This document shows, in pieces, positions 9,863 through 18,038 of a stretch of 33,727 nucleotides of DNA. Source of the DNA: Cyanobacteria bacterium RM1_2_2 (GTDB lineage: Bacteria; Cyanobacteriota; Cyanobacteriia; Elainellales; Elainellaceae); assembly GCA_012033495.1 (NCBI GenBank), contig JAAUQT010000038.1:1-33727 (forward strand), read 5' to 3'. Positions within the stretch are counted from its first letter, which is position 1. Each line of letters opens with the position of its first letter. The notes beneath the pieces are model-generated. The model searched no databases and was not told the origin of the DNA. It saw nothing but the letters and a program-made list of their open reading frames with translations. The position numbers were made by a program, and so were the translations under genes.

Positions 9863-9877
9863 TGACACACCCTAGTC

Positions 9878-10042
9878 AGAGGATGTTTGAAAAGTAGTTA
9901 GTTGTGATTCTAAGCACTCGTGGTTCCTTCCTTAGCCCTTTTAAAAAGGACGAAATTGGGCTTTAAGTTCCTCTTTCTAAGGGAAATTTAGGAGGATCGA
10001 GATTGCTTTGATACCAACAAGAGAACTTTTCAAACATCCTCT
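9878..10042. mobile_element. 165-bp element bounded by perfect 18-bp inverted repeats (MITE-like or IS-end pair)
   Basis: AGAGGATGTTTGAAAAGT at 9878-9895 has its exact reverse complement at 10025-10042. The left arm sits 15 bases after the stop of the decayed IS5-type transposase, just where a right terminal repeat of that IS would be. The interior carries a C/T-rich and A/G-rich region (CCTTAGCCCTTTTAAAAAGG, then GGGCTTTAAG and AAATTTAGGAGG) of the style of cyanobacterial interspersed repeats. It has no coding potential. No obvious target-site duplication is seen next to the arms. Confidence 0.7.
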
Positions 10043-10197
10043 AAGACTCAAAAAAAATATACGAAAGTTAAGCAAAATATAAAAAGTGCGCAATAATGCT
10101 TATAGTTTTTTACCCGATGCTCTGAATCTTTTTGAGATTAGGTAAAAAATTTAGGTCATCCAACCTAACCCCTAACAGCTAGCAAAGGAAATCTGCT
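10043..10197 (+). promoter_or_regulatory. AT-rich leader of the epimerase gene
   Basis: This stretch is markedly AT-rich and probably holds the promoter. A small hairpin, TTAGGT at 10151-10156 with ACCTAA at 10163-10168, lies shortly before the start. AGGAAA ends about 7 bases before the ATG at 10198 and is a good ribosome binding site. No exact promoter hexamers can be fixed. Confidence 0.4.
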
Positions 10198-11262
10198 ATG
10201 AGTGCCCATTATTTAGCAGGGAAACCTGTCTTAGTGACTGGTGGAGCGGGATTCATCGGTTCACAGTTAGTGAGTGATTTATTAGCAATTGGCGCAGAAG
10301 TTGTTGTCATTGACAATGAATCTAGAGGATCAAAATCAAATCTAGAAGATGTCAATTTTGGTATCCGAGACAACAAAAACTACTTTAAAGTTGATCTGCG
10401 TGACCCGGATGCACAGAGGTATTTCAAAGACATTCACACGGTCTATCATCTTGCTGCCGATGTGGGCGGTATTGCCTACGCTTTGAGTCAAGGCATCCAG
10501 ATTTGGAAAAACAATACGCTGATCGACGCCAATGTGTTTGAAGCCGTGCTGAAGCATCAAGTGCCAAACTTGGTTTACGCTAGCTCTTCTTGTGTCTATC
10601 CGTTGAATCTGTCTTCTCCCGATCGGGCGCTTCAAGAATCCCATGCTTGGCAGGGCGAAATGCACACCCTCTATGGTGGCGAAAAGTTGCTGGGCGAAAA
10701 GGCAATTAGAATGCATTTACAAGGCTCTCATCCAACAAATACCGCTGTGGTTCGTTTCCATAACGTGTATGGGCCGCGCAGCATCATGAAGGGGAGGAAC
10801 GCGCAGGTGATCCAGGCTTTAATCTCTAGAGCTTTGAATCATCCATCTAAAAACTTGGAGGTTTGGGGCAGCGGACAGCAGGGGCGAGATTTTATTCACG
10901 TCAGCGATATTACCCATTGGTTGGTCAATCTTTGGCTGCCAACGACAAATTCTTTGCCTCAAGACCCGATTCAACGCGGCTCTGGAATCAACACTCAAAT
11001 TCGAGAAATTGCGCAACACATCATCAATATTTTGGAACTCAATATTGAGATTGATTTCCTTCCTGTTCCAGACGAAGGAGAGCGCGGTCGAAAGTCAGAT
11101 AATTCTAAATTTGATGCGCTCTATCCTCACTTACCGCAGCCCTTGCCAATTCAGGAAGGCATCCGTCGGTATATTGATTGGGTACTCGAACATGAAACTT
11201 TTTGGAAGGAAAAGATTAGTGAAGCGAGCAACAGGGCGGCTTTTCCGTGCCTAACGCGGTAG
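10198..11262 (+). CDS. NAD-dependent epimerase/dehydratase (extended SDR, GDP-mannose 3,5-epimerase-like)
   Basis: A sugar-nucleotide epimerase or dehydratase of 354 residues. The Rossmann motif TGGAGFIGS is at residues 14-22, with Asp39 likely to bind the ribose of NAD, DLRD near 66, HLAADVGGIAY at 84-94, the catalytic block SSSCVYP at 129-135 and the Tyr-X3-Lys pair Y159/K163 in YGGEK. The VGGIAY and SSSCVYP blocks resemble GDP-mannose 3,5-epimerases more than GalE, but the substrate is not certain. The ATG at 10198 has a good ribosome binding site. Its last 47 bases overlap the convergent histidine kinase gene tail to tail. It is likely used in cell-surface polysaccharide synthesis. Confidence 0.88.
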   Translation: MSAHYLAGKPVLVTGGAGFIGSQLVSDLLAIGAEVVVIDNESRGSKSNLEDVNFGIRDNKNYFKVDLRDPDAQRYFKDIHTVYHLAADVGGIAYALSQGIQIWKNNTLIDANVFEAVLKHQVPNLVYASSSCVYPLNLSSPDRALQESHAWQGEMHTLYGGEKLLGEKAIRMHLQGSHPTNTAVVRFHNVYGPRSIMKGRNAQVIQALISRALNHPSKNLEVWGSGQQGRDFIHVSDITHWLVNLWLPTTNSLPQDPIQRGSGINTQIREIAQHIINILELNIEIDFLPVPDEGERGRKSDNSKFDALYPHLPQPLPIQEGIRRYIDWVLEHETFWKEKISEASNRAAFPCLTR

Positions 11263-12439
11263 GCAACTGAATAAGGAATTCTGTTCCTTTTCCAAGGGAA
11301 GACTCAAATGACAAAAGCCCTTTGTGCTTCTCTGTAATAATTTGATGGCTAATTGCTAACCCCAAACCTGTTCCTTTACCAACGCCTTTCGTTGTAAAAA
11401 AGGGATTGAAAATTTGGTTTTGGATCTCATTAGGAATTCCTTTGCCATTGTCAGAAATGCGGATAGCGACATGCTTTCCATAGCACTCGGTTTGAAGTTG
11501 AATGCAAGGATTTTTGATCTCTTCTAAGGCATCAATTGCATTAGATAGGAGGTTCAAAAACACTTGATTTAATTCTCCTGAAAAGCATTCTATGGATGGT
11601 AATTCGCCGTAATTTCTGACAATGGCAATTCCTGCTTTTTTGATCCGATACTCCAAAATCAGCAAGCTGTCATCCATGCCTTCATGAATATCCACTGTCT
11701 TAAATTCGGCTTCGTCGAGTCGTGAAAAGCTGCGTAGAGATTTAACAATTTTACGAATGCGTTCACTTCCCAAACGAATCGATTGCAGAACTTTGGGCAA
11801 GTCTTCAACCACAAAATCGATTTCCATTTCGTCCAGAGTAGTTTGTAGCTCTGGTGATATTGAGCAGCTATTTTGATAGAGCTCCAGCGCTTTAACTAAG
11901 TACTGGTTGTATTCCTCTACGTGTACTAAGTTACCGTAGATGAAATTGACCGGATTGTTGATTTCATGGGCAATTCCTGCAACCAGTTGCCCCAAAGCTG
12001 CCATTTTTTCGGTATGGATTGCTTGCGTCTCGCTTTTGCTCCTACTGCCCTGATCATTGATCGCCTGATCAACTTTTGTGATGAATGACCAAATATATTC
12101 CTCGCCCTCTATTTCTAACAGTACCCCAGACAAGCGCACAGGAATTTCTTTTCCGTGCTTGTTGATGTATTCTTTCTCATACGGGCCGTACTGCCCTGTA
12201 TGTTTGAGCTGAGCTAACTGAAACAGTTCTTTTGAGCGATATTTTTCAGGGGTCAATTCCCAATACGATAGCTGCTGTAGCTGATCGATGCTGTAGTCCA
12301 ACATATCTGCCAAGTATTGGTTGGCATAGACAAATTGCCCGTTCATGCGGCATAGAAGTAAGCTGAAGGGTAGCTGTTCAATTAAAGTCAGCAGCGTTTC
12401 TTTTGTGTCGAGGGAAGTCGGTAAGCCAAGAGGGTTCAT
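11216..12439 (-). CDS. PAS-domain sensor histidine kinase
   Basis: A 407-residue, apparently soluble kinase with no membrane segment. A PAS domain spans about residues 15-125 ([19 protein letters not shown]...). The phospho-acceptor is His158 in [15 protein letters not shown]. The HATPase_c domain has the N box [10 protein letters not shown] at about 297, the G1 box DNGKGIP at 330-336, and the G2 region [13 protein letters not shown] at 352-364. It has no receiver domain and no response regulator gene adjoins it, so it is an orphan in this window. The last residues ([13 protein letters not shown]) are encoded inside the overlap with the epimerase gene. The ATG at 12439 is a reasonable start. 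The signal sensed is unknown; nothing in the sequence shows haem or flavin binding. Confidence 0.9.
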   Translation of the reverse strand: MNPLGLPTSLDTKETLLTLIEQLPFSLLLCRMNGQFVYANQYLADMLDYSIDQLQQLSYWELTPEKYRSKELFQLAQLKHTGQYGPYEKEYINKHGKEIPVRLSGVLLEIEGEEYIWSFITKVDQAINDQGSRSKSETQAIHTEKMAALGQLVAGIAHEINNPVNFIYGNLVHVEEYNQYLVKALELYQNSCSISPELQTTLDEMEIDFVVEDLPKVLQSIRLGSERIRKIVKSLRSFSRLDEAEFKTVDIHEGMDDSLLILEYRIKKAGIAIVRNYGELPSIECFSGELNQVFLNLLSNAIDALEEIKNPCIQLQTECYGKHVAIRISDNGKGIPNEIQNQIFNPFFTTKGVGKGTGLGLAISHQIITEKHKGLLSFESSLGKGTEFLIQLPTALGTEKPPCCSLH

Positions 12440-12776
12440 TCGAGAAACCTATACGAGGGTATTGATCAGCAGAATCAAGAGGTATTTTCTCATTTGAATT
12501 AGGCAGATACTCCAAAATTATCCAACCTCAAAAGGCTTTATGTCTTCTTTTGGAGCAGGCAGATCCAACGGAGGCAATATTGGACAAACAGCCGTATTTC
12601 GTTACATTTGAACATCTTCTCGTAAGATACCCAGAGCGACCTAAAAAGTAACGGCATAGCCAGGGTAGAGGCAAGGATTTCAGGATTTTATCGATTTAGG
12701 TTTATGCTGCATTCAATCCCAAGCAATTCATGATAATTGCCTGTTTTATGATGATGAGAAATTAAGGATCATAATT
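12440..12776. other. intergenic region between divergent kinase and fumC genes
   Basis: About 337 bases with no gene. It should hold both promoters. A small hairpin, GCAATT at 12723-12728 with AATTGC at 12735-12740, lies about 40 bases before the fumC ATG, and AAGGAT about 7 bases before that ATG is a usable ribosome binding site. I see no tRNA or riboswitch. Confidence 0.4.
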
Positions 12777-14182
12777 ATGGCTACTATGCAACCTGAGATG
12801 GCTACCCGAATCGAAACAGACAGCATGGGCCCAATTGAAGTGGCCGCCGATCGCTATTGGGGCGCTCAGACGCAGCGGTCACTCAAATATTTTGCGATTG
12901 GTCATGACGTGATGCCCCGTGAGATGATTCGGGCGTTTGGCATTCTCAAAAGGGCAGCCGCTACAGTCAACCGCGATTTGGGTAAACTACCGGAAGAGAA
13001 GGCAAAGCTGATCGTACAGGCAGCCGATGAAGTCATTGCCGGACAGCTAGACGATCACTTTCCGTTACGAATTTGGCAAACGGGCAGCGGCACTCAAACG
13101 AATATGAACGTGAACGAAGTGATCTCCAATCGGGCGATTGAACTAGCGAATGGAGTATTGGGCAGCAAAGATCCGATTCATCCAAACGATCAGGTCAACC
13201 TGTCTCAGTCCTCAAACGATACATTTCCAACAGCGATGCACATTGCCGCAGTTAAAGAAATTCACGATCGGCTGATTCCTGCGGTGACACGATTGCGAGA
13301 TAGCTTGATTGAAAAATGAATGAGTTCGATAATATTATTAAGATTGGTCGAACCCATCTCATGGATGCTGTGCCGCTTACATTGCAGCAAGAGTTCTCAG
13401 GATATGTATCTCAAATTGAAAAAGATATAATTAGAATTCAAACGACTCTACCAGATTTGTATGAATTAGCGATTGGTGGAACTGCTGTCGGAACAGGACT
13501 GAATACGCATCCAGAATTCGCCGATCGTGTTGCAGCCGAGATTGCCCAACTCACCGAACTGCCGTTTGTTTCTGCTCCCAATAAGTTTGCGGCTCTTGCT
13601 GCCCATGACGCAGTTTGCATGACGAGTGGTGCGCTGAAAACGCTGGCGGCCTCGCTGATGAAACTTGCAAACGACATTCGCTGGATGGGTTCAGGGCCGC
13701 GCTGCGGATTAGGAGAATTAATGCTGCCGGAAAATGAACCGGGATCTTCAATCATGCCGGGAAAAGTTAACCCAACTCAGTGTGAAGCAATGACGATGGT
13801 GTGTGTGCAGGTGATGGGCAACGACGCAGCCATCGGCATCGCCGCCAGTCAGGGCAACTTTGAGCTAAATGTGTTCAAACCTGTGATGATTTTCAATCTC
13901 CTCAATTCGATTCGGTTACTGTCTGATGCTTGCGTGTCCTTTACCAATTATCTAGTCGTTGGCATTCAGCCGAACCGTCCGCAAATTCAGCATTTCCTCC
14001 AAAATTCGCTGATGCTGGTGACGGCTCTCAATCCTCACATCGGCTACGATCGGGCGGCAAAAGTTGCCAAAAAAGCGCATACCGAAGGCAAAACCCTGCG
14101 CGAAGCCTGCATTGAGTTAGGCTTCTTGACTCCAGAAGCATTCGATCAATTGGTTCGCCCTGAGCAGATGCTTAGCTCCTAA
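12777..14182 (+). CDS. fumC: fumarate hydratase class II, broken by a 1-base frameshift at 13312-13316
   Basis: Interconverts fumarate and malate in the TCA cycle. The first frame (12777-13319) gives 180 residues with [16 protein letters not shown] and [15 protein letters not shown]. The second (13316-14182) gives 288 residues starting [20 protein letters not shown] and including the lyase signature [13 protein letters not shown], whose Ser is catalytic. Adding one A to the A5 run at 13312-13316 joins them as ...[17 protein letters not shown] and gives 468 residues, the usual FumC length. All active-site blocks are intact. Either a base was lost in sequencing or the gene is newly inactivated; I favour sequencing. 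The ATG-TGA overlap could mislead annotators into two genes. It converges on bioB, 46 bases away. Confidence 0.9.
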
Positions 14183-14228
14183 ACCTTGGCTCCTCAATCA
14201 AAACAAAGGCTGGCAGTTGGAGGGTGAG

Positions 14229-15248
14229 TTACACCGGAATGGCAATATTGTTGGCTGCCAGCGGCGAACCATCTGGGGCTTCTAGCACAAATCCGGCATC
14301 GCGGATCATTTCCCAGTCTTGATGGGCGGCTTGTCCGGGCGTGGTGAGGTAGTCGCCGACAAAGATGGAATTGGCGGCATAGAGTCCGAGGGGTTGCAGC
14401 GAACGTAGGTGGACTTCTCTCCCTCCGGCAATCCGGATTTCTTGGCTCGGCAGCAAGAAGCGAAACAGGCAAAGCATCCGTAAACAGTGCCGAGGGGTGA
14501 GGGTTTGCAGCCCCGCGAAGGGGGTTCCGGGAATCGGAATCAGGAAGTTGACGGGCACGCTGGTCACGCCTAATTGCCGTAGCGACAACGCCAGATCGAT
14601 CACGTCTTGATCTGATTCGCCCATGCCCAAAATGCCGCCCGAACAGGTGGTAATCCCTGCGGCTTTGATGTGCTGCACGGTTTCTGTGCGGTGATCAAAC
14701 GTATGAGTCGAGCAGATTTGGGAATGGTAGTCCTCAGAGGTGTTGAGGTTGTGGTTGACGCGATCGACGCCGACTGCCGCTAAGCGATCCACCTGCTCTT
14801 TGCTCAGCAGCCCCAAGCAGGCGCAGATCTTCAGGTCATAGTTGGTTTTGACAGTTTGGATCGCCTCCAGCACCCGATTAAACACCGACTCCGAAGGCGA
14901 GCGTCCTGAAATCACCATACAAAAAGTGCCTGCCTTTAACTGATGGGCCCGATCCGCCGCCGCCAGAATTTTGTCGGTTGCCATCAGCGGATATTTTTCG
15001 ATCTCGGCGCTCGAAATTTTCGACTGCGAGCAATAGTGACAGTCTTCTGGACACAACCCACTTTGGGCATTCAGCAAATAGTGAAGCCGGACGCGATTGC
15101 CCCAGTAGTGTTGCCGGACGCGATAGGCAGCAGCTAGCTGCTCCAAAATGGCTGTGTCGGGAGCACGCAAAACGGCAAGTGCAGAGTCCTGAGACAGGCA
15201 TTCTCCGGCAAGGGATTGATCGGCAAGCTGATTCCAATTCATGTTCAT
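14229..15248 (-). CDS. bioB: biotin synthase
   Basis: A radical SAM enzyme that inserts sulfur into dethiobiotin, the last step of biotin synthesis. The 4Fe-4S cluster cysteines are C66, C70 and C73 in [13 protein letters not shown]. Other family blocks include [30 protein letters not shown] and [13 protein letters not shown]-like [11 protein letters not shown], which hold the residues for the 2Fe-2S cluster and substrate. The length, 339 residues, is normal. ATGs at 15248 and 15242 are both possible. It is the last gene of birA-bioA-bioB, 44 bases after bioA. Confidence 0.96.
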   Translation of the reverse strand: MNMNWNQLADQSLAGECLSQDSALAVLRAPDTAILEQLAAAYRVRQHYWGNRVRLHYLLNAQSGLCPEDCHYCSQSKISSAEIEKYPLMATDKILAAADRAHQLKAGTFCMVISGRSPSESVFNRVLEAIQTVKTNYDLKICACLGLLSKEQVDRLAAVGVDRVNHNLNTSEDYHSQICSTHTFDHRTETVQHIKAAGITTCSGGILGMGESDQDVIDLALSLRQLGVTSVPVNFLIPIPGTPFAGLQTLTPRHCLRMLCLFRFLLPSQEIRIAGGREVHLRSLQPLGLYAANSIFVGDYLTTPGQAAHQDWEMIRDAGFVLEAPDGSPLAANNIAIPV

Positions 15249-15292
15249 AGCGGTAAAGCGTAAGAGAAAAAGCGTAAAAGCAGGCGCAAAAC

Positions 15293-16570
15293 CTAGAGCG
15301 AGTCCAATACACGCCCGATGGTTTGGTAAACTGATTCGAGTTCGGCAGGCGTGATGCAGTAGGGCGGCAGCAGGTAAAGCGTGTTGCCAAGCGGACGCAA
15401 CAGCAGCCCCGCCTCCAGAAAACGCGCCTTTAAGGTCGCCCCAACCGCGTTAAAGTAGCCGCTCGCCGCCTCGGTTTTGACCTCCATGGCCGCGATGGTG
15501 CCGCAAACTCGAATGTGCTCTAGCAGCGGATGATCGCGCAGCCACTTGTCGAGACAGCGCCGATGTTGGGTTTCGAGCGTTTGGTAAGCCGAATTTTGCT
15601 CCAGCAGTTCCAAAGAAGCCACACCTGTTGCACAAGCCAACGGATTGCCCGTATATGAGTGACCATGATAGAACGCTTGGGCCGGATCATCGCTGGCAAA
15701 AGCCTGATAAATGGACTCGGTGGCAACCGTGACTGCAAGGGGCAAACAGCCGCCCGACAAGCCTTTTGATAAGCAAATTAAATCGGGTACGGTCGCAGAT
15801 TTGAGGCAAGCGAACAGTTCGCCCGTGCGCCCAAAGCCGGTCATCACTTCGTCGTAGATCAGCAAAACATCATACCGCCGCACCAACGCCGCCAACGCCT
15901 GCAAAAACTGAGGCCGACACATTCGCATTCCGCCTGCCCCCTGCACCAGCGGTTCAATAAACACTCCAGCATAGTGATGGCTGTGCTGTTTCAGCAATTG
16001 CTCGATCTGGTCTAGGGCTGCGGCTTCTTTGGTTTCTACATCTGGATCGTGATCAAACGTGGCCGGAAAATCAACCAGATCGGTGGTAAACAGCAGCGGC
16101 TGAAACGGCTGCCACCAGCTAGAACCCTGCCCCACCGACATGGCGCCGATCGTGTCGCCGTGGTAGCCGCCCGCAAACCCGATAAACCGCGACCGCTGCT
16201 GTCCTTGATTTCGCCAAAACTGATACGCCATTTTCAGCGCCACTTCTACTGCTGTCGAGCCGTTGTCGGAGAAAAACACCCGCGTCAGGGCAGGGGGCAA
16301 CTGGGCGAGTAGGTTGTGGGCAAGCTGTTCCGCCGGATCGTGGGTGAAGCCTGCAAAAATTACGTGTTCTAGCGTCTGTGCCTGTTGGAACAACGCAGCA
16401 GCGAGGGCAGGATGGCTGTGGCCGTGCAGCGTCACCCACCAGCTTGAAATGCAGTCGATTAACTGCTGTCCGTCTTCTAGCTGCAAATAGACGCCTTGCC
16501 CTCTCACCACTTTCAGCGGCGGCGGTGCGGTTTGCATCTGGGTGAAGGGTTGCCAAATCGGAGAATTCAT
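15293..16570 (-). CDS. bioA: adenosylmethionine--8-amino-7-oxononanoate aminotransferase
   Basis: A PLP-dependent class III aminotransferase that makes 7,8-diaminopelargonic acid from 8-amino-7-oxononanoate, with SAM as amino donor in the classical enzyme. Diagnostic blocks: [13 protein letters not shown] (residues 42-54), [15 protein letters not shown] (101-115), [24 protein letters not shown], Asp240 in [12 protein letters not shown] contacting the PLP ring, and Lys269 in CLSKGLSGG forming the Schiff base. [12 protein letters not shown] is also typical of BioA. The ATG at 16570 gives the standard start [12 protein letters not shown]. It sits 42 bases after birA. bioF and bioD are not in the window. 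Confidence 0.96.
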   Translation of the reverse strand: MNSPIWQPFTQMQTAPPPLKVVRGQGVYLQLEDGQQLIDCISSWWVTLHGHSHPALAAALFQQAQTLEHVIFAGFTHDPAEQLAHNLLAQLPPALTRVFFSDNGSTAVEVALKMAYQFWRNQGQQRSRFIGFAGGYHGDTIGAMSVGQGSSWWQPFQPLLFTTDLVDFPATFDHDPDVETKEAAALDQIEQLLKQHSHHYAGVFIEPLVQGAGGMRMCRPQFLQALAALVRRYDVLLIYDEVMTGFGRTGELFACLKSATVPDLICLSKGLSGGCLPLAVTVATESIYQAFASDDPAQAFYHGHSYTGNPLACATGVASLELLEQNSAYQTLETQHRRCLDKWLRDHPLLEHIRVCGTIAAMEVKTEAASGYFNAVGATLKARFLEAGLLLRPLGNTLYLLPPYCITPAELESVYQTIGRVLDSL

Positions 16571-16612
16571 GCGGCTTGTGAAAGAAACTACAGCGATTTC
16601 ACCATCAGTATT

Positions 16613-17434
16613 TCACCACAAGACGTGACCTGACGTAACCTGCGCCTGTCGGTCAGCCAGTTGCAGGATTAAACGCCCCTCCGCATCGATTCCGGCGGCT
16701 TGCCCGGAAAGGTTGGTGTTGGCTTGCTGTAGGGTAATCATGCGACCGAGCAGGGCATCTCGTTGGCGTAGCTCTGGCAGAAATTCGGTGAAGCCAGCCT
16801 TCGTTCTATTACTTGTATTGCCTGTGTTATTTGTCCTGATATTTCCGCCACTCAGTTGCTCGCTGACTTGCAGCAAATGATACCGCAATCTTTCCAGGAG
16901 AGGCAGTTCATCGGGAGGGGGCGCGACTTCGTGCAGGCTGATTGCGTTACCAATCGTGGCTTGATCCAGTCCGGCTTGAGCAAAATCAACGGCTCGATTT
17001 AGCCCCACTCCGACGATCACACGAGAGTGCGCGGCATGGCTGCGGGTCGTGGCTTCACACAAAATGCCTGCTAGCTTACGGTGATTGATTAACACATCGT
17101 TGGGCCATTTGATTTGTAGGACATTTTGCAACGACGGCAACACCTCTTCCACAGCGCGAATTACCGCAATTCCGGCAGCCAGGCTAAATCCTGACAGGCG
17201 ATTCAGCGGCAGGCGATCCATCACAAAACTGGCAGTCAGAACTCCTGCGGGAGCATACCAAACTCGTCCTTGCTGCCCGCGCCCGGCGGTTTGTTGGCGC
17301 GTGAAGATGACATCACCGTGCTGAAGTTGGGCTGCATGGTCAATTGCCCAAGTGTTGGTACTTGAACAGCGCTCTAAGGGATGCAACCAGTCTGGATGCC
17401 CCCCAGTCGGATAGAACGACGAAGACAGAAGCAC
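16613..17434 (-). CDS. birA: biotin--[acetyl-CoA-carboxylase] ligase, monofunctional BirA
   Basis: Activates biotin to biotinyl-AMP and attaches it to the biotin carboxyl carrier protein of acetyl-CoA carboxylase. Motifs: SSTNTWA near residue 24, the adenylate-binding loop GRGQQGR at 51-57, and KWPNDV at 109-114 with KLAGIL following. It begins directly with the catalytic domain and has no N-terminal winged helix, so it cannot act as the bio repressor of the E. coli type. Between the catalytic and C-terminal domains there is an unusual low-complexity stretch, NIRTNNTGNTSNRTK (about 198-212), encoded by AT-richer DNA. The start is a GTG at 17434. It is the first gene of birA-bioA-bioB. Confidence 0.92.
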   Translation of the reverse strand: MLLSSSFYPTGGHPDWLHPLERCSSTNTWAIDHAAQLQHGDVIFTRQQTAGRGQQGRVWYAPAGVLTASFVMDRLPLNRLSGFSLAAGIAVIRAVEEVLPSLQNVLQIKWPNDVLINHRKLAGILCEATTRSHAAHSRVIVGVGLNRAVDFAQAGLDQATIGNAISLHEVAPPPDELPLLERLRYHLLQVSEQLSGGNIRTNNTGNTSNRTKAGFTEFLPELRQRDALLGRMITLQQANTNLSGQAAGIDAEGRLILQLADRQAQVTSGHVLW

Positions 17435-18038
17435 TAAGCTTAATTCCTATTGTTTTGAATCAGGGACAGATCGATTATCCTTAAGTTGAGATTAAGTTTG
17501 ATGAACTGGACATGCGGCTCAACTCAACAGCGGAAATTAGCCTGAACGCTAGTCGTGAAGCAAAATTTTCCTGCTTGAAAGGGCTAAGTCGTTCAGCTAG
17601 GGAATCTCTGACTCTTGTTGTATCACGCCCTACCGTTTCGCCTGTACGAGAATCACCCAGTCAGACGATGTTTCGTCTAGCGTGGTCTCTTATCCTGGTC
17701 TTCACGACATATTACAAGCCGTGTTACAACTTGAGCGACTTCAAGGCTTTAACTGAACGCATCACCTTATCAAAAACAAAAAACAGCTAAATTAACAAAT
17801 CTTTATAAATTCGCGTCGTCACGATCTCACTCAATTGAAGTTCTGATTCTGGTGAACTTCGCTGTTCCCCTTGGCTAGTTCGACGCTTTGCTGTCCACGA
17901 TTGCAGGTGTGAATGAATGACGCACGCGACAAACTCAGAACGTTAGGCTAGATCTGCGTTTGAGTTTAGTGGTTTAAATCTCAGGGCAAGTATTGCGGTC
18001 TCTTCACGCCTTCCTTCCTTCACCCCGCCACTCCATCC
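17435..18038. other. 604-base intergenic region between birA and the RND pump
   Basis: No credible gene. A 92-residue frame at 17512-17790 has no recognisable domain, a Ser/Arg-rich start and no clear ribosome binding site, and is probably chance. One short hairpin, AGACGA at 17663-17668 with TCGTCT at 17673-17678, is present. The region should carry the divergent promoters of birA and the pump. The membrane fusion protein gene that normally precedes an acrB-type gene is absent. Confidence 0.4.

Noticed and set aside
13316-14182. Separate, shorter lyase gene coupled to an upstream partner
   Set aside because: The two pieces are consecutive parts of one FumC chain and one base repairs them; a natural split is much less likely.
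14229-17434. BirA acting as a repressor of the biotin genes
   Set aside because: This BirA has no N-terminal DNA-binding domain, so the E. coli style control does not apply.
17512-17790. 92-residue frame upstream of the RND pump
   Set aside because: No recognisable domain, odd composition and no ribosome binding site; it looks like chance open frame in an intergenic region.
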